Positions 25,501-39,720 of a stretch of DNA of 64,000 bases are shown piece by piece. The stretch covers positions 5,821,001-5,885,000 of the forward strand of contig NC_063271.1 of the NCBI RefSeq assembly GCF_910591885.1, given 5' to 3'. The first letter of the stretch is position 1; each line of letters starts with the position of its first letter. The notes below the pieces were generated by a model. It was not told where the DNA came from. It saw only the letters and a program-made list of their open reading frames with translations, and ran no database searches. The stretch comes from Bombus terrestris (taxonomy: Eukaryota > Arthropoda > Insecta > Hymenoptera > Apidae). The position numbers and the translations under genes are program-made.

Positions 25501-28500
25501 AATAAAATTGCAAGACACGTAATATTGTAACGAGAAGTGTATCGTTACACAACTCGGTATGTTTTCGCGAACAAAAGAATATTTCGCGTTGGAAGAGGAC
25601 GGGTGACCAGACTAGTCGCAACTGAATGGATCGAGGGGTTAGGCGCCATCAATGCGGCGAGTCGCGAGAAAGAGGTGAGTTTATTTTCGCAGAGCCACGA
25701 TATAACTTCCAGACCGACGGTGTATCTCGAGCATTAAGGAAGCATTCGCCTTGGAAGTTTATCGGGTCGTGGTTTCGATTCTTCGGTCCCTTTGGTTGTG
25801 TCGGTCCGACGCTGTTCTAGATTGAGACTGGCCGTGAACGGAATAAGAAACAGACGCGATATTTCTTTCTCGTCCCTTCTATTCTAACTCATTCTCCGTT
25901 TATGTTCACAACGACAAAAGTTCGACGAAAGAAGAGTTCGGGGCAAATTACGGCTAACGCTTCCGTCTAATAATATATTTTTATTTAGCCAATGAACTTT
26001 ATACGAGAAGAACCGCGAACGAATGTGTTTTTCGTTTCCCCTCGTTTCTTCCTATTTCTTCCAGCGGAAATCCCTTGGAACTATGGCAGTAAACTCGTAT
26101 ATTGAATTTATACTTACGTTATAAGAGTCGTCATGAAATCATTGGTTTTTTTATTGTCCTATTCGGCTTGTTTCTCAAGTAAATATCGTGCACTTACATA
26201 CAGTGGCGAATAAAAGAAAGTCTAAATTTTATACCGTAAACGTTTTTACGGTTATCACGAACCGTAAACGGGGGGCGGGGGTCATTCGTGTCCGACACGT
26301 TTTTCAGTGGGTAAGAAAACTTGGAAAAAATTTGAGAAAATTCATGTAGTATCTTGAAACCTTCTAAATTGAGATTAGAACACGAGTTACCCATCCTGCA
26401 ACTTTGTTCTACAAAGCAGATCAAACATACGTTACCTGCTTGTTTGCGAAGAACCCACACTTTTCACATTTGCTTGGACATAAAAAAGATCTCGGTTTGT
26501 GAAGTAAACCTGATGCCTTGGAGTTTAACTACTAGACACTTTTAACCAACTTGGTAATAGTATTACATCCTAGTATTACATCTGTTTGCCGTCTTCCTCA
26601 ATTACAATTTCATTTCGTAAAATTATCCCATCTTTTCCTATCACCTACTTTTTCATTTTCTTTCGTCCGCCACTATACACACCGACAAACGTCCAAGCAT
26701 AAAGAGAAAGCGTTGAAATTATTTTACAACGATCATCTAGAAAAGATTCGTCTTTTTCAAACGTATTCTCGTCAAAAATTTGCAAAAAGCAAAAAAGGAA
26801 GAAAAAAAAAGGAAAAAGAAGAGAGATTACCAAACAGAATAGACAAACGGAATTACTTCGAATCCTGACATTCGGCTTTCAGCGCAACGCATTTTCTGGC
26901 AGGTGTGTTCTATGAGTGCGCTCATAAACCCAGCGTCCGACGATAAAAATTTTTTAATCGCCGGAACGAGCTCGTAGAAAAAACGCATTTCGAACAGTGG
27001 TTATACGTCAACGTCGCCACAGGATTGCGTCATTGGCAGATTGGTTCATTTGGATCTACATCCGGTACTGATCTGCATTTGAAATGTCGCTTCGAAGCAC
27101 CAGCTTCTCCCCGAACATATATTTTTCAGCCGCGGTTTTTAACAAACCCATTCATTTTTATTGTTCGGTCTTCCAATTACTTGGAGCTCGACATACGGTT
27201 TTATTAGCCGTCTATAAATTGGGGACACGGCCGATAATTCTCCTACCGAGTTCGAAATACGGATGAGTAAAAATCTGGGCCAGGCAACGTCGCGGCTCTT
27301 TTATACCGATGCACACGGAGAATACGTTTCCGACTGTATCTGGAACGTGTAATTTCCAGATAATGTACTATCAATTTTCTAGCAGAATGACTATACTCTT
27401 GGATATTTTCAGCCTTTGAATATCGATCGATGAAACTATTGGTTGTTTGCAAAGTTCATAGTGGAGTAATAAATAATATGCAAAGAAGCATTTGAACCTC
27501 ATCGTATTTATTATAGCATTTATGTATGTACTAGTTAATTAGGTTCAAGCGTATTAAATATCGTGTCATTCAGAGGTACATTCGCAAAAGATTGATACTG
27601 CGAGGATGAAAGGTAAAACCAGCTAGAAAAAGGCGCATAGCTGAAAAATAAGAGTACGAAGAAATACCTTTTGTAGCCATCGTATGCCGCGTTTCTTTCA
27701 CATAGAGTTGATTTAAGTTCTCAGGAGATACGATTAATCGAGCCATGTACTTTGTCGCGGAACGACAGAGGTCAGGATTAAAAGTTGGAAAATTTCATGG
27801 ATTCAGAAATTCGCGGGAAGTTTTTACAGCTTTTTTAAGGCAGAAGTTTTGAAGACCTCGTTCGATCTAAGGCCAAGTTATCTACGTTTGTCACCGAGCA
27901 GTTGGAATTAAATTACTCAAATTACTCGACTTTCCCAGAAATTGTTAAACTCGAATGTTTCAGCAAAATACTCTTATTGTCTGCCTCGATGAAATTATGG
28001 TTGACCGAATAACGATTCTATGAAAGTATTATAATTTGTAGACATTTGTTCGTTTCGAACGAAACGCGATTCAATTACGGAACATTCGATCAACCGTTTT
28101 TGAGTCTAGCTAGTTTAAACTTAGAATATCGTTTCCATGCAATAAAAAAAGAAACTTTCGGGAACCAAATTATGGCTTGGATATTCAAGTATAGGAACGT
28201 GGTAGGTATGGCGGAGGCGCTATTTTCCAGGGCGAAGGTGGAGATTACGGCTAATGTATTCCCTAGGGTGTACAAGTTCTACGTTCTCGCAGCCGCAGCC
28301 GTCGTCGTCCAGGACAAAGTTGTCGTTCGACCATGCCAACGAACCAGTGTGCCGTAACAATCGCCATTGCCATGTTAATGGCTGTAAACTCACGGTGCCG
28401 GTTCCACGTAGTCTCGTTCGACTTCTTCACCGTTGGCCGTGTGCAACTTCACAACCTTATTTGCGCTTCTTTTGAACGGCGAACGCCGCACAGGGTGGAG

Positions 28501-30194
28501 CCGAGCTAGTTCTGATGCAAATTCGATGGAAAGGCATGACACTTAATAAAGTAAGAATCTTTGTTTGTTGCTCGTTGCGGAGAGAAAAATAAGCCTTTCA
28601 TTTTTCGTTTGATCCTTCAGCGTTTTATAAAGTCTTTCTTAAAACTCTACGTACATATCAAACAATTATTATTATTAAAAATGTGCCACGTTACAAGTAC
28701 CATCCTTTTCAACGATAATCGTATTATCTAACGTAATGAAATTGAGAAATTAGAAAAACTGGAGTTACGTTCATTTTGGTTTTTGACAGGTTCGTTTCAA
28801 CAGCAACGACCGCTATCCTAATTTAGACGAATTATAAATAAATTACTGTTACAATTTTGACAAGTAGTACGTTCAATTCCATAGAAACGAAAGATAGCTC
28901 CATCGGAGGCTAATATCAGGCGGTTGAGTAAACGGAACGAAAATTATTCAGACTCGGTGCTTGCCGTTTATCTCACCTAGGCGAACAATATCCGAAGCAA
29001 GTGGTGCTCTTTGAGTTGCTGGTGGCGTGAGATTGGCGTTCTTAGCGAGGTGCCGACAAGCAGCGAGAGATATTTCGTCGATACGTTTCGATGTTTCGCG
29101 GCCACGCCGAAACAACGCGACAGGAAACGAGAGTGAGAAACAGAAGGAACGAGAACGAAGGTGGATCTCGTTTTAATTCCAGGGGCTGACTGCCTCTTGC
29201 ATATTCAGAAGTTTTGCGCCGAATGCCAGGCCGTTGTTATGCTAAGACCGTGAGGGCGGCCTGGTCGGCTCTTAGCATATTTCGACGATATTTCCGGCAG
29301 TACCGTATCCGTAGGACTTCCGGTGGTACTGTTGCTTACCGAATCTCACCTTGGAAGTTTCCTTCTCCTCTCAGTTTCACGCGCATTTGCATTATCAGCT
29401 TCAATTGCTACTCCTTTTCTTCCCTTTCAACCATTTGACCACCGCTACCACTTGAGGCGAAATTGATCGAAACGTTGCACGTAAATGACAGCGGTATTCT
29501 GAAATTGCTCCGATATCGACATCGAATCGAATTTTTTACTGGAACGTACGAAACATAATGACGAAATTCCTGCCAATTTGTCATATATTTTATACTCGCG
29601 AGAGAAGCAAACATTTTATAAAAAAAAAAAAAAAAAAAAGAATGGGAAAGTAAAAATTTGTATAGTCGTAATTTTGCGTAAAATCGAACTGAAAGCTCCT
29701 AGTGGAAAAAAGCATACCTGGTGCAATTCAATTAAAAGATCGATATTTTTTATACACTTTTGAAGTTACAGTCGAGGAATGTTTGTTTATTGTTAATTCT
29801 TTACTTCTTGCCATAGCTGCGATGAAACGACGTTACTTCTACTCCGTTATATTTAAACTGAAACGTCGAATATGTCTGAATCACTCGAGTTTCATATTTA
29901 TCTCTAACAAATAACCAACACTTCGAAAAATCTGTATAAACTATTAGAATGGGAACGCGTATTTCGATCGTTCGAACATTTTAACGTTGAACAGACACGC
30001 TTATCGACAACACGTAATCTGCAGGTTCGATTTTCATCCATTTTGAATTATTGCCTTTTTATTTGTCTTAATCAACGCTAACCATTCTTTTTTTTCGACG
30101 TCTATCGACGAAATTTTTTACGTTTTCTTAGGTTTATGAATCCTTGAGACAAGATCAAAGAATAAAATTGGATTAAAGATATTTGCAATAATTC
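25501..30194. other. Non-coding stretch
   Basis: A G-rich patch at 26270-26281 follows a small hairpin built from ACCGTAAA/TTTACGGT (26232-26251), with ACCGTAAAC repeated at 26261. There is the A20 run at 29620. No gene was recognised among ORFs up to 105 codons. Confidence 0.45.
29620..29639 (+). repeat. Poly(A) tract (20 A)
   Basis: An uninterrupted run of A. No retroposon body or polyadenylation signal of a recognisable gene was seen next to it. Confidence 0.9.
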
Positions 30195-30668
30195 TTGTGC
30201 ACGGTATATCGTACGTCTATCCTTCGAACGTATCGGTTCATTGTTTACGAATTTGTACGGCCATTGTTCGCTAATGCAGTTAAAAAAGTCAAGGGAAGGG
30301 TAGCGCCGTCTGTGCGAAACGTTAGGGGAAACAGGCCGGATTACACGGTAAAGTTTTTATGGGGAAGATTACACGAAGAAATAAAGCATTTAGATGGATG
30401 GTTAATGCGTCCGTTGGAATGCAGCTGTATCCACGATGCTGCCTATTTTTGTAAAATATACTGTTATGGTATTACGCGGGAGTTGCTGGATTTGCTTGCA
30501 ATAATTTTTATGGTATTATACAGGCTTGTGTGCCGTATAATACGGGCTATGATATTTATATCGATATCAGGAAACTTATCCTCGCGAGATTATTACGATA
30601 TTTTATGGCCGTATAATTTGAGTTATTGCGTGCCCACTATATTCCGGTCTTACGTCCACGGATTATAA
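30195..30668 (+). other. Unrecognised 157-codon ORF overlapping a TTTATGG-rich block
   Basis: The ORF begins at an ATG at 30195 and runs to a stop at 30668. The peptide is mixed, with a hydrophobic Leu/Ile-rich stretch near residues 97-122, but matches no family I know and has no signal peptide or motif. The same DNA carries TTATGG four times on the + strand (30357-30362, 30464-30469, 30508-30513, 30603-30608), three within TTTATGG. It could be an exon, a regulatory element or chance. I favour non-coding because the core looks like binding-site DNA and no splice sites clearly bound it. Confidence 0.2.
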
Positions 30669-31574
30669 TGAATGATAGTTAAGTGTTCTCACGCGTACAG
30701 AAATTTTAACGAAGAGTAAAAGTGATAAGTTTTGCGAAACGTGTGCACAATGTTACATTTAACGTGTAACTGCAAACTACTTTTCCTTTTTCTTATAATT
30801 ACCTTTTAGACTTTTATTGGTTTATTGAAAATTCAGAGGTTCAATACACGCACAGGATGTATATAGTACGCAGAAAAATATATCAAATATGCTAAATGTA
30901 GTATTTGTCGTATTTAGCAGGTAAAACAAATTTCTATTTAGGTTGCAGTTTTAAAATTATATTCGTAAAACTCTCTGTTTGTGATATAAATAAAAAGGAG
31001 TATTTTTCTTGGAGACGGAATCGTAATAAACAATTTCAGGACAAGTTAACTTGGAAATTTATTGGAATTAAATAGCGACGCGTTTTCGCGCCAAGCGTTG
31101 TTCCACATTCTGTCGCGAGAAGTCCATGACATTAATCAAAGACGACTATCTTCATTTTCTACTCGTTTTCCTCTCTCCGACATCGTTCAACCTTATGGCA
31201 ATTTTTCTACAAAGCAATGTTCGCCTGTCCTTCCATCTGTTTTAAAGCACTTGTTTGTTCAGGAACGTTATTCCCGTAAATTGTATTTTCATGATCGTCC
31301 ATCAATTACTAAAGTAACTTGAAATTTATCGTTGGATTCCTTTAAAACGAGAGTGACAAACGTTCGCGGTTTCATTCACCGATTGAAAAACAATCGATGC
31401 TGTATTTCGATAATTTATGATGCTATTACTATTGCATTATGATGGATGCGTATACTTGCAGTTTATTCACTTGTAACGATGAAACAATCGTATCGTTAAT
31501 CTTTAGTCGTTAATTATTGACCAGTCACGAAAATTTCCATTCGATCTTCGATTAAAGAATCGTCCTTTCGTCTT

Positions 31575-32348
31575 TTGCATATCCTGGAATTATATCGAAT
31601 AAACTCACGATATTGCTATGTTTCATGCGTGCGCACAGAGCGAAGGCGTTCCATTAAACTTCGATTTCTTCGGCAAACAAAGTTTATTTGCACCGTGCTT
31701 ACAACAACGTTCTCTCGTGCTGTTACAACTTTACCTATTCGTGTCTTTTTAGGAGCAAACAAAAGTTGGGAACCGAAGAGAGAACGACGAGCGAAGATAT
31801 ACGTAAAAAGGAGCGAAAAGAGAAAAAAAGATTGGGAGAAAAGGCAAACGCGTAGGAAAGGGAAGATCGAAAGAAATTTTCTTGTTCGTAGCTATCGAAT
31901 AGTTGCGACAGAAGCGAGAAAAATCGCGAGGATCGCGCAAAATGCCACACGAACCGCGTACATTTTACGAGACAGAGTAGATTACGAGAAATATATTTCG
32001 AGGCCGTTCGTTTCATCTATTCTATGTAGAATTTACGAGGCGCGATCCTTTGGAAGAGGACGCGTAATCGGAAAGTTATCTACGGCTAGACACGTCGTAA
32101 AGAAAGAAGACGTTAAGGCGGCTGCGATAGAGAAGATGACGGGGGATAGGGAAGGGGAAACGAGATTAAAAAATATATCCTACGAGCTGCACAATTCCAC
32201 TCTGGCAACGATCGATCATTCGTACATATTACCATTCCCGTTGCCCAAGTATAGAAAGAGAAAGAGGAAATCCATCTTCTCGTGGCGTTTGACGTCGACG
32301 TCGACGGATATGTACTACTATCACCACGACGCTAGAGCAAGATCCTGA
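31575..32348 (+). other. Longest ORF in the window (257 codons), function not recognised
   Basis: This open frame runs from an ATG at 31575. The translated sequence is very rich in Arg and Lys (roughly residues 60-145), with no hydrophobic segment, zinc-binding pattern or known domain. The coding strand is purine-rich and T-poor between about 31750 and 31930, and all stop codons start with T, so a long frame can arise by composition. Opposite-strand ORFs over the same DNA support compositional origin. A real but lineage-restricted exon cannot be excluded. Confidence 0.2.
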
Positions 32349-33899
32349 AATACTTTGCCACCACGCGAATGGAAAATAAAAGTGTCAACGTTTTCGGAAT
32401 GGTCAGCGTGTCATTATGTTTTATTACATTTATTCGCTAGCTTCTCGCGCGTGGACGTTTTCTCATATACGAGTGTCTGACTATAAAGAGCAATTTCCCC
32501 TTTGATCAATGGTCTATAGCTGTGGAGATACGCGCGGAGAATGAGAGACGATTTTACGAATGTCGGAGAAATTTTGATGGACAATCGATGTTACCTTTGG
32601 CGATTCTATCGTGAGCCAATAGTCAGCGTAGATAAAACAAATATTAATTCTAGGATTTTTCATTTAAGAGCTTTTGTTTCATCAGAGTGTACGATTCCTT
32701 TCCAGTTTTCGATCATCTATTTTTCGTACGTGTTGACAAACTTCATATTTTTGCCACAAAGAGCTGGTTTTCGTGTCTTTGCTTTTACCTTTAGATCGAT
32801 TCTTTCGAAAGAGCAACGTGCGGCTCATTCACTAGCTTTTATCTCACGTTCCAGGGAAGAGATTTTTGATGTTTTCGGACACAGGACGTGCCCTTTCACG
32901 AAGCACCTTTCCATCGGAAGTAAATTGCGATCTATTAATTTTTCAGGAAATCGATACATATTCTAATTCTTCGTAATTACCTTCGTAATTTCATCGTACC
33001 GCTATATCGAGGATGATAACGCTGCAACTTGTAACACGATTAGGATATACAATTATTTTCATTAGCTGTAAGAAGAAAGAAAGCGTTTGGAATTACGCGG
33101 AACGTCTATCGGCGCACGTAAAATCGGAGATCGGTTAGAATCCGCGGTTGTATCGCTTCGTTGCAGGTGCCAAAGAAAATAGAAAATGAAAATAGCAATT
33201 TTACGGTAGCGAGGGATGAAAGAATGGGGGAAAGGATAGTGTAGAGAAGGTCTGAAGAAGCTGACGTGCTGCAATACCTGAAAGACAAGAAGCGAACCGA
33301 ACAGTGCACGAAAGAAAGAGTAAGAAAAAGAATGAGAAAAGACGAGAAGGAGACAGGCGTGATTCGAATCCAACGAAACACGAAAAGAAGGAGCGAAAGA
33401 CCTCTTTGCCATCTCGAGACTTCTCAACGATCCCTTCAAACTCCTTTCTCTTCCCTTTACCTACTTCGTTCCAGTTTTATCGAACTTGATTAATGCTCGC
33501 GATACGAAACAAAGGAACGAAGCAATAATAATCAAGTGTTTTAAACGTACATAATACCAATTACTTTTTATCGTTATACTTTCTTTTTTCTTCAAACGAA
33601 CCACTATTTGAATTCATTAAACAGATACGGAGCTGTTTCATTATTTTTATTAGATTTTTATACACCCAAACGAACTATCTCGCCTAAAATTTCGAAATAA
33701 ATCTTTCTACTCTTGGAAAATCTTGGAAATTTTAGCTAGATTCCTCGCTTTGTTCGCGCGAACTCGCGATTCTTCCTCAAGCACCCGATACTTCTCAGTT
33801 TCTCCATCCTATCCCCTTAATTCGTAGTTTTCGTTTTTTCATAGAGCGTTGACTATTTTCCAATTCTTCGTTGCTATTGAGTTTTCCACGGTACAAGCG

Positions 33900-34680
33900 A
33901 TCCCGAGCCAAGCACCGATTTGCAATATTGAAGTGCGATCAACCGTGTTGAGAAAAGGCATGGTTTACAGAGGCGGGCAACGGAAACAAAAGAGGTCGGC
34001 AAGCTAACGTGGCCCGAAACGAAGAACGAAATTGCGATTAGTCTGCGACCTCTTCTCGTCTAGCAATCCATTAGCGAGTCGCGGAAAAGTCGAAAGTCCC
34101 GGTCGTCTTAGGACGCCTCGAGTCCTCTGATTAAAATTCGCGATACTGCCGGGTATGAAAAGCTGCCTTTGGTCTTCTCGCGAACGCGTGACCCGATCCT
34201 CGGTGGTCGACGCCGTCGACATCGTCGGCACCTCCGCTGGCGCTGTGTTCCTGCCATCGTGTTTCCATCGTCGTTCTCACAGTGTCTCTCCTACTACGTC
34301 GCTTTCGTTTTCTATTCCCGCGTTCTCTCGAAGTGAAACGCACGGGTCGACGGGAAACGCGGAAAGAAATTATACCGCCAGTGCAAAATGCTAGTGTCCC
34401 TGACAAAAAGAATGGGAGTAAAGAGGAAAAAGTGGGACGTGCTGCAGAAGAAACTGGGATACGCGAGCCAAAAAGGTCAACAAGAATACGCCGACTACTT
34501 TGGTGGCGAACAGGGTAACGAAAGAACGGAGATTACGATGACGCGAAGGTAACCACGCAAGATGATTAATGGACTTTTCCTTCGACTATCGTTTCTTCGA
34601 AGATCGTCCAGGACGGAAGGGACTGGCCACGATAAAACCTGAAATCGCGCGGATCGCAGCTATTCTACGCCCGACAAGCA
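33900..34680. other. CpG-rich block without recognised gene
   Basis: The composition shifts to CpG-rich (GTCGACGCCGTCGACATCG near 34205). Several short ORFs overlap on both strands (75, 91, 79 and 78 codons), as expected where stops are rare. I saw no domain, splice pair or start context that would define a gene. Promoter or UTR DNA is possible. Confidence 0.3.
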
Positions 34681-35383
34681 ACACGGCTGATTGCGACTAA
34701 AATATTTCCAGAAAATATTTTCGCGTGGAATATTTCGAGAAGAAAATGTAGCCCTTTCTTTCTTCGTTTTACGTTGCTGGGAGAAACAACTTACAAAAGA
34801 AAAATATTTCGGTACACATACATATGCATCACCGGGGTTTTTCGATAGTCCGAAAGTTTTGCTAGAGCTACAAGGAATTTCGCTCAAATTCGACGTACTT
34901 GGTTGGAAGGAAATTCGATCCCTGTGTCGTTAGTTCTTAAATTCATAGCCGTTGATTATAATTGAAATTCGCTTTGGAATATTTATTTCAGAGTGAAATG
35001 TTTGTTTACGGGAAATAAAGTATTTTTTGAAAATTGGATACTGTCAAAGAGTTTTCAATACAAGTGCTGAAATTCTATGTTAGAGAACGTGCACGTGAGG
35101 TAGACACAGTGGAAAAAATACATGAATAGGTGATGCTCGAGCTTAGAGAGGATAAAATTCTGCTGCATCCGCGAAAGCTGAAGTATTTTACGCTTTGGTT
35201 CCCTCGGTCACTCTGACATTCGATTTAGATTTTTCCAGCTAATAGTAATTTACTATCAACCAAATACAATATTATATTACATCCTGAAAATCGAACAACT
35301 TCGAACATGTCCTATTTCGTCGTATCAGTTCAATTACATTAACATGTACTACACTTTTTATTAACATATTTTTTATTATAACA

Positions 35384-35596
35384 TTAGGTGATCCGAAATG
35401 TTTCTTTCGTTTTATAAGGAAATAATAGACGCGCAATGTTTTTTGTTTTATATTAGTTTATTGAATTATGTACGAACATAATAATAGAAATATAACGAAA
35501 TGGATCATACCTAATTCAATAAAATAATCTAAAACAGAAATTGTTGTACATCTCTTATCACCTCATAAAACGAAAGAAGCTTTTGGGACAACCTAA
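35384..35596 (+). mobile_element. Mariner-type MITE, full-length 213-bp copy in opposite orientation
   Basis: The element starts TTAGGTGATCCG and ends GGGACAACCTAA, with about 36-base terminal inverted repeats around CTTTCGTTTTAT. The interior aligns with the reverse complement of 44555-44767. TA follows the right end (35597-35598), but the left flank is CA, so one side of the target duplication has mutated. It is non-coding. Confidence 0.87.
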
Positions 35597-36163
35597 TATC
35601 TACGAGTTGCTCTCTTCTGTAGTTCTCAGTTTATATCTCTTCCTATCGAAACTAACGAAATGTTATGTTCAAAGAAATAACAAAAGAAATAAAATTCGAG
35701 TGAATTGAGAACTTCACAGGATCTATCGACAATAGCTTTTACTTCCACGAAAATATCAATCTTGCAAATAAACACGTGGTAGGTCTTTGGGACTCTGTCA
35801 TGCACGTGCCATTGACGAAAAGGATGAGATATTTGATCCTGGAAACACCATTCCGAGAATCCACGCCGATAAAGTGAACTAAGAACATGGAATAAGTGAT
35901 ATGCAACGAGTATCTTACGACGGGGATAAAAATCGAGTTTGATCCTCCGGATCTGTATACTCCGCCTCTTGGTCCTGGTCCAGCAGCACCGCTCAGACTA
36001 TTTTTTGACTACGTAAGTCTAGACTATAAAGAGGTAATCGAGGAAATATTCATACGCCTTTGTATCGATAAGTACAAACGGATGATTTCGCTTTGAAAAA
36101 ATTTTCACGTTATTAAATTATATATAATATGCATATTATACAGAACACTGAAATCTCATTATA

Positions 36164-36363
36164 TACAGTAACGAGGAAGGACTATCGTGATTATATCGAT
36201 AAAAATTGAAACGAATCTGTAAATGAATATAGAAGTTAAAAGTAATTTATTGACACACCTCTGCCTTTTCTTAGTGTTCCGCAATATCTGTTTTATTTTG
36301 CAATAATTTTTATGCGACTTGTACAAGTGATCAGAAAAAGTATCGGCACACTACTGTATTTGT
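36164..36363. mobile_element. Fragment related to the Tc1-like repeat, with a TACAGTA...TACTGTA boundary
   Basis: The segment 36181-36250 (CGTGATTATATCGATAAA and onward) aligns with the repeats at 6978-7050 and 63366-63448. The right part contains AAAAAGTATCGGCACAC, a phrase common at Tc1-like ends. TACAGTA at the left and TACTGTA at the right suggest short inverted termini. Boundaries are uncertain. Confidence 0.4.
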
Positions 36364-38253
36364 TATATCCTTCACAGACTAATTAATTAGGCGAAAGAAT
36401 ATTAAATTTCTCGTCATTTCGTAATTGTTTCTATACGATTACAAAAATTTGATGCTATGGAAATGAAATATAGAAAAATATGAAATATGAGAAATATGAA
36501 AAAGAACGCTTCGTTGAAAAATAAGATTGCATATCGATACCGTTTATAGTAATCACTATAATCACTGGCAAGCAGAGTCATACGAACATTTATACTCGAT
36601 CATCTTATAATCGAAGAAGGTATCGATATAACATGTTGCAAAATTGCTACACGGTTCTAAGTAGCATGATTTAATAAGCTTAGCACGGTTTCAAGAGGAG
36701 GGTTGACTGTAAAACAGTGCGAGATGTAACAGCGTTAAGCGTATCTTGCAATCGCCAATTACGTGATATCGAAGTCTCTCAAAATTCGAAACTAAAATGG
36801 ACAAAACTTCGAAAGACACGAATAGCATGAAACGTAGCGAGTAAGATAGGAACGAAGACGTGTTTAAAGAACAAACCCGGTCTTCGTAGCCGTTTACAAC
36901 GCCAGAGGCCTGTTTGCCTGGCTATGCGCCTTTAATGGAATGTCAACCTCCCGCCGTCGAAATCTTTTTGCGAACCGAAAACGGGCTTTCCTTCGGGTCT
37001 CGAATAATTATGGAAAATTCTCAGTACCACGAGAAACGAAATGTTTCGCCCGGATGCATCGTGGGTGCGGCTCGTCTTGCGTACCGTGGATCGATAAAGT
37101 GTCTGAATGAGACCGTCACCGGAAATAGCGCGATGAAACATTGTTTACGCTTCGCGATTGTTTCACAGGTTGATCGATCGTTGGAAATTCGAAGAGCAGG
37201 ATAATTAGCGCTTTAAATGGCGCGTAGATATCGCGAGAGTAATTTTCGAAAGTAAACTTATAATTTAGATAAATGCGTGTCGTAATTCGTATCGCGAGGT
37301 AAAGTACGAGCGACTTCGCTCATTCGAATAGATTGCGTACCGCGTGAATTTCTCAGAATAAAATATTCATATTATGAATAGTTTGCATTATGTTTGTACG
37401 CGTAACACTTTTGATTTATCGTCGTATTCTATTAACTCGATACGTGTCAACCAACAACGTAATCGTTTTTCCAAAAGCGTCTTACATTTTCATTCGATTT
37501 CACCGTGATACTTTTTAGCGATTCGTAAGAAATTTACCGGATCCAGACTCGTTGCAGCGGTTCCTTCAGCTGGATGAAAAATCGGGTAATTGCAGAAGTT
37601 ATGGCAAAAGTAACGTGGAAGCAACGGCATAATCATACGCGCTGTGAATCGTATCAAAACTTTATTTATTAAACAGACTTATAAGTTCTCGTTATGAGAC
37701 TCGCTTTGTATCGTTTCATAGGCAGCCACTCGTCGTTGGGACACGGAAAACGATCGAGTTTTTCGAGTAGAGCAGCAACCAATTAAAAAGTTCGTTACTC
37801 ATAGCGAAGACGACACCGTGGCGGCCCCCGTCAACGAAAACTTTTCCCGGGAAAAGTAGGAGTTACTTTAGCAATGGCTGCCGGCTATGCGACAAATAAC
37901 ACCGACTATGTTCCCGCTCAACTGTTCTCCAGGATATAATTAATTGCTACACGCAAATACAAATTGCTCTGTTTCGTTTATTTCGTTTATCCTTCCCTTT
38001 ATCAACTAGCTCACGCACTTAACGCAATTTTTCGCTCAAACGACGCATACCTTTTACCAGAACATTTAGTTTATCGTACTTTCATAATGAAATCTTTAAT
38101 TTCATAAGCGTTTTAAAAGTAGTTTATCTACGCGCTGACATTTTAAGAAGATTAAAATATGGATAAAACTCGAGAAAAACTGTATGAAACATACAGGGTG
38201 TCTCGGGTTCCTTGCATGAGGTAGTAATAGCATATTCTATGAGCAAAGATAAG

Positions 38254-38269
38254 AAAAAAAAAAAAAAAA
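38254..38269 (+). repeat. Poly(A) tract beside a CAGGGTGTCTCGGG segment
   Basis: A run of 16 A. About 60 bases upstream is CAGGGTGTCTCGGGTTCC, a phrase resembling ends of insect transposons. No matching second end was found. Confidence 0.6.
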
Positions 38270-39720
38270 GAAAGGAAGAAAATAAATAAAGTCGTTTCAA
38301 GCGCAGCTTTGTCAAGTTTCTTGAATGCGGTCGTAGGTATTACGTGAGTCCTAGCTCATCCAGAGAATGTACCGTGTCTATCTTCAACCTTTTTCATCGG
38401 CCATCAGGCGCCAGATTTCAGCGCACTATCACCGAAAAGCACTCGATGCTGTTCTCGGGAACCTCGGTGAATAGCTTTTTTGTCGAACTGATTTAATCAT
38501 ATCCGGCACAGCAGACAGGTTTATTGGTGTTAATAGTACACACACGCTGGACATTACTTTCTACGTGTAAAGCTTGCAAGTTCACTTCTGGCACCTAGAA
38601 ATATTACCTACGTACATATCAAGACGAATATTTCCAATCCCTCCAAGTAAACAGAGAACGTGTTAAGTTATGAGCTTTTAAAATTGAAAAGGAAAATATT
38701 TATCGCGTCCCGGGATAGTTGTACGCAGTGGGAATAAAGGTTTTTCACGATAAATGTAACATGATTTCCCATTTTCAATTTCATGTTACCCATGACTTGG
38801 CACGCACGATACAAACTTGTTAACTCTATGGTGCACGTGTCAAGCCTGATAGCTTTATTACTCGTCTCTCCTCGGTTATTATTTTATCGGTCTTCGTGTG
38901 GAAAATAACCATCAAAATGCAAAGATATATATTTTTTTTATTAGTATTAACTGCTCAATATATTCGAGTAAAAGAGTGTAGTTAAAGCAATGCATATTTC
39001 GTAACATAAAACAAAACGACATAGGCGACTCAGGCTCAACGTGTGTTCTATAAGATTAAATATGTTTTATCGACGCTATACTGTATAGAAATCTCGCAGG
39101 AGGCGACGCTCGTTACGACCATTATACTTGCGCTCGAGCAGGTCGATGCAAAATTCCACGATGCTTACAGTAATTAAGTGGAAGGTATTGAAAAAGTTAA
39201 AAGAGAAAGAGACAAACTATGGCCGGACACCATTGCTGACAAGAAGTTGAGTGGTTTCCGGTACAGGAAGGTGGCGGACATGAACGAAAGTAGAGCCGAT
39301 AAGTTGGAGAATTCTGAAAACGAATTAATTTCCCGTGACGTTTCCTTTTTCAGTAAATTGTTCCTAGACTACTTCCGCTTGCTTCTCTGCGATTTGCAAC
39401 CGTCACGACGAAGATAGACTGGAATTTAATTCTTAAATACTTTTTCTCTAGATGCTTATGTTTATTCACAATATATATGTATTATATATTTGAAAGCGCA
39501 TATTTAAATTTACGATCTCGTAGGTGTCATAGATTTGCCTGAGGTCTGTAACGTAACGAGTATTTATAACTGTATTTATAACTCTACTCTTGGGGGTCTG
39601 GAAATTCAAAGGCGAGATAACGTGTTTATAATTAATGTGATGACTATGCAGCATTTGGGTATAGATAATACGAATCTATGCTGTACCTTTGCTCTAAGCG
39701 ACCTAGTATATCGGTGCTAC

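Noticed and set aside
38190..38270. CAGGGTGTCTCGGG plus poly(A), considered as a retroposon
   Set aside because: No body, promoter boxes or target duplication could be defined. Noted only as a tract.
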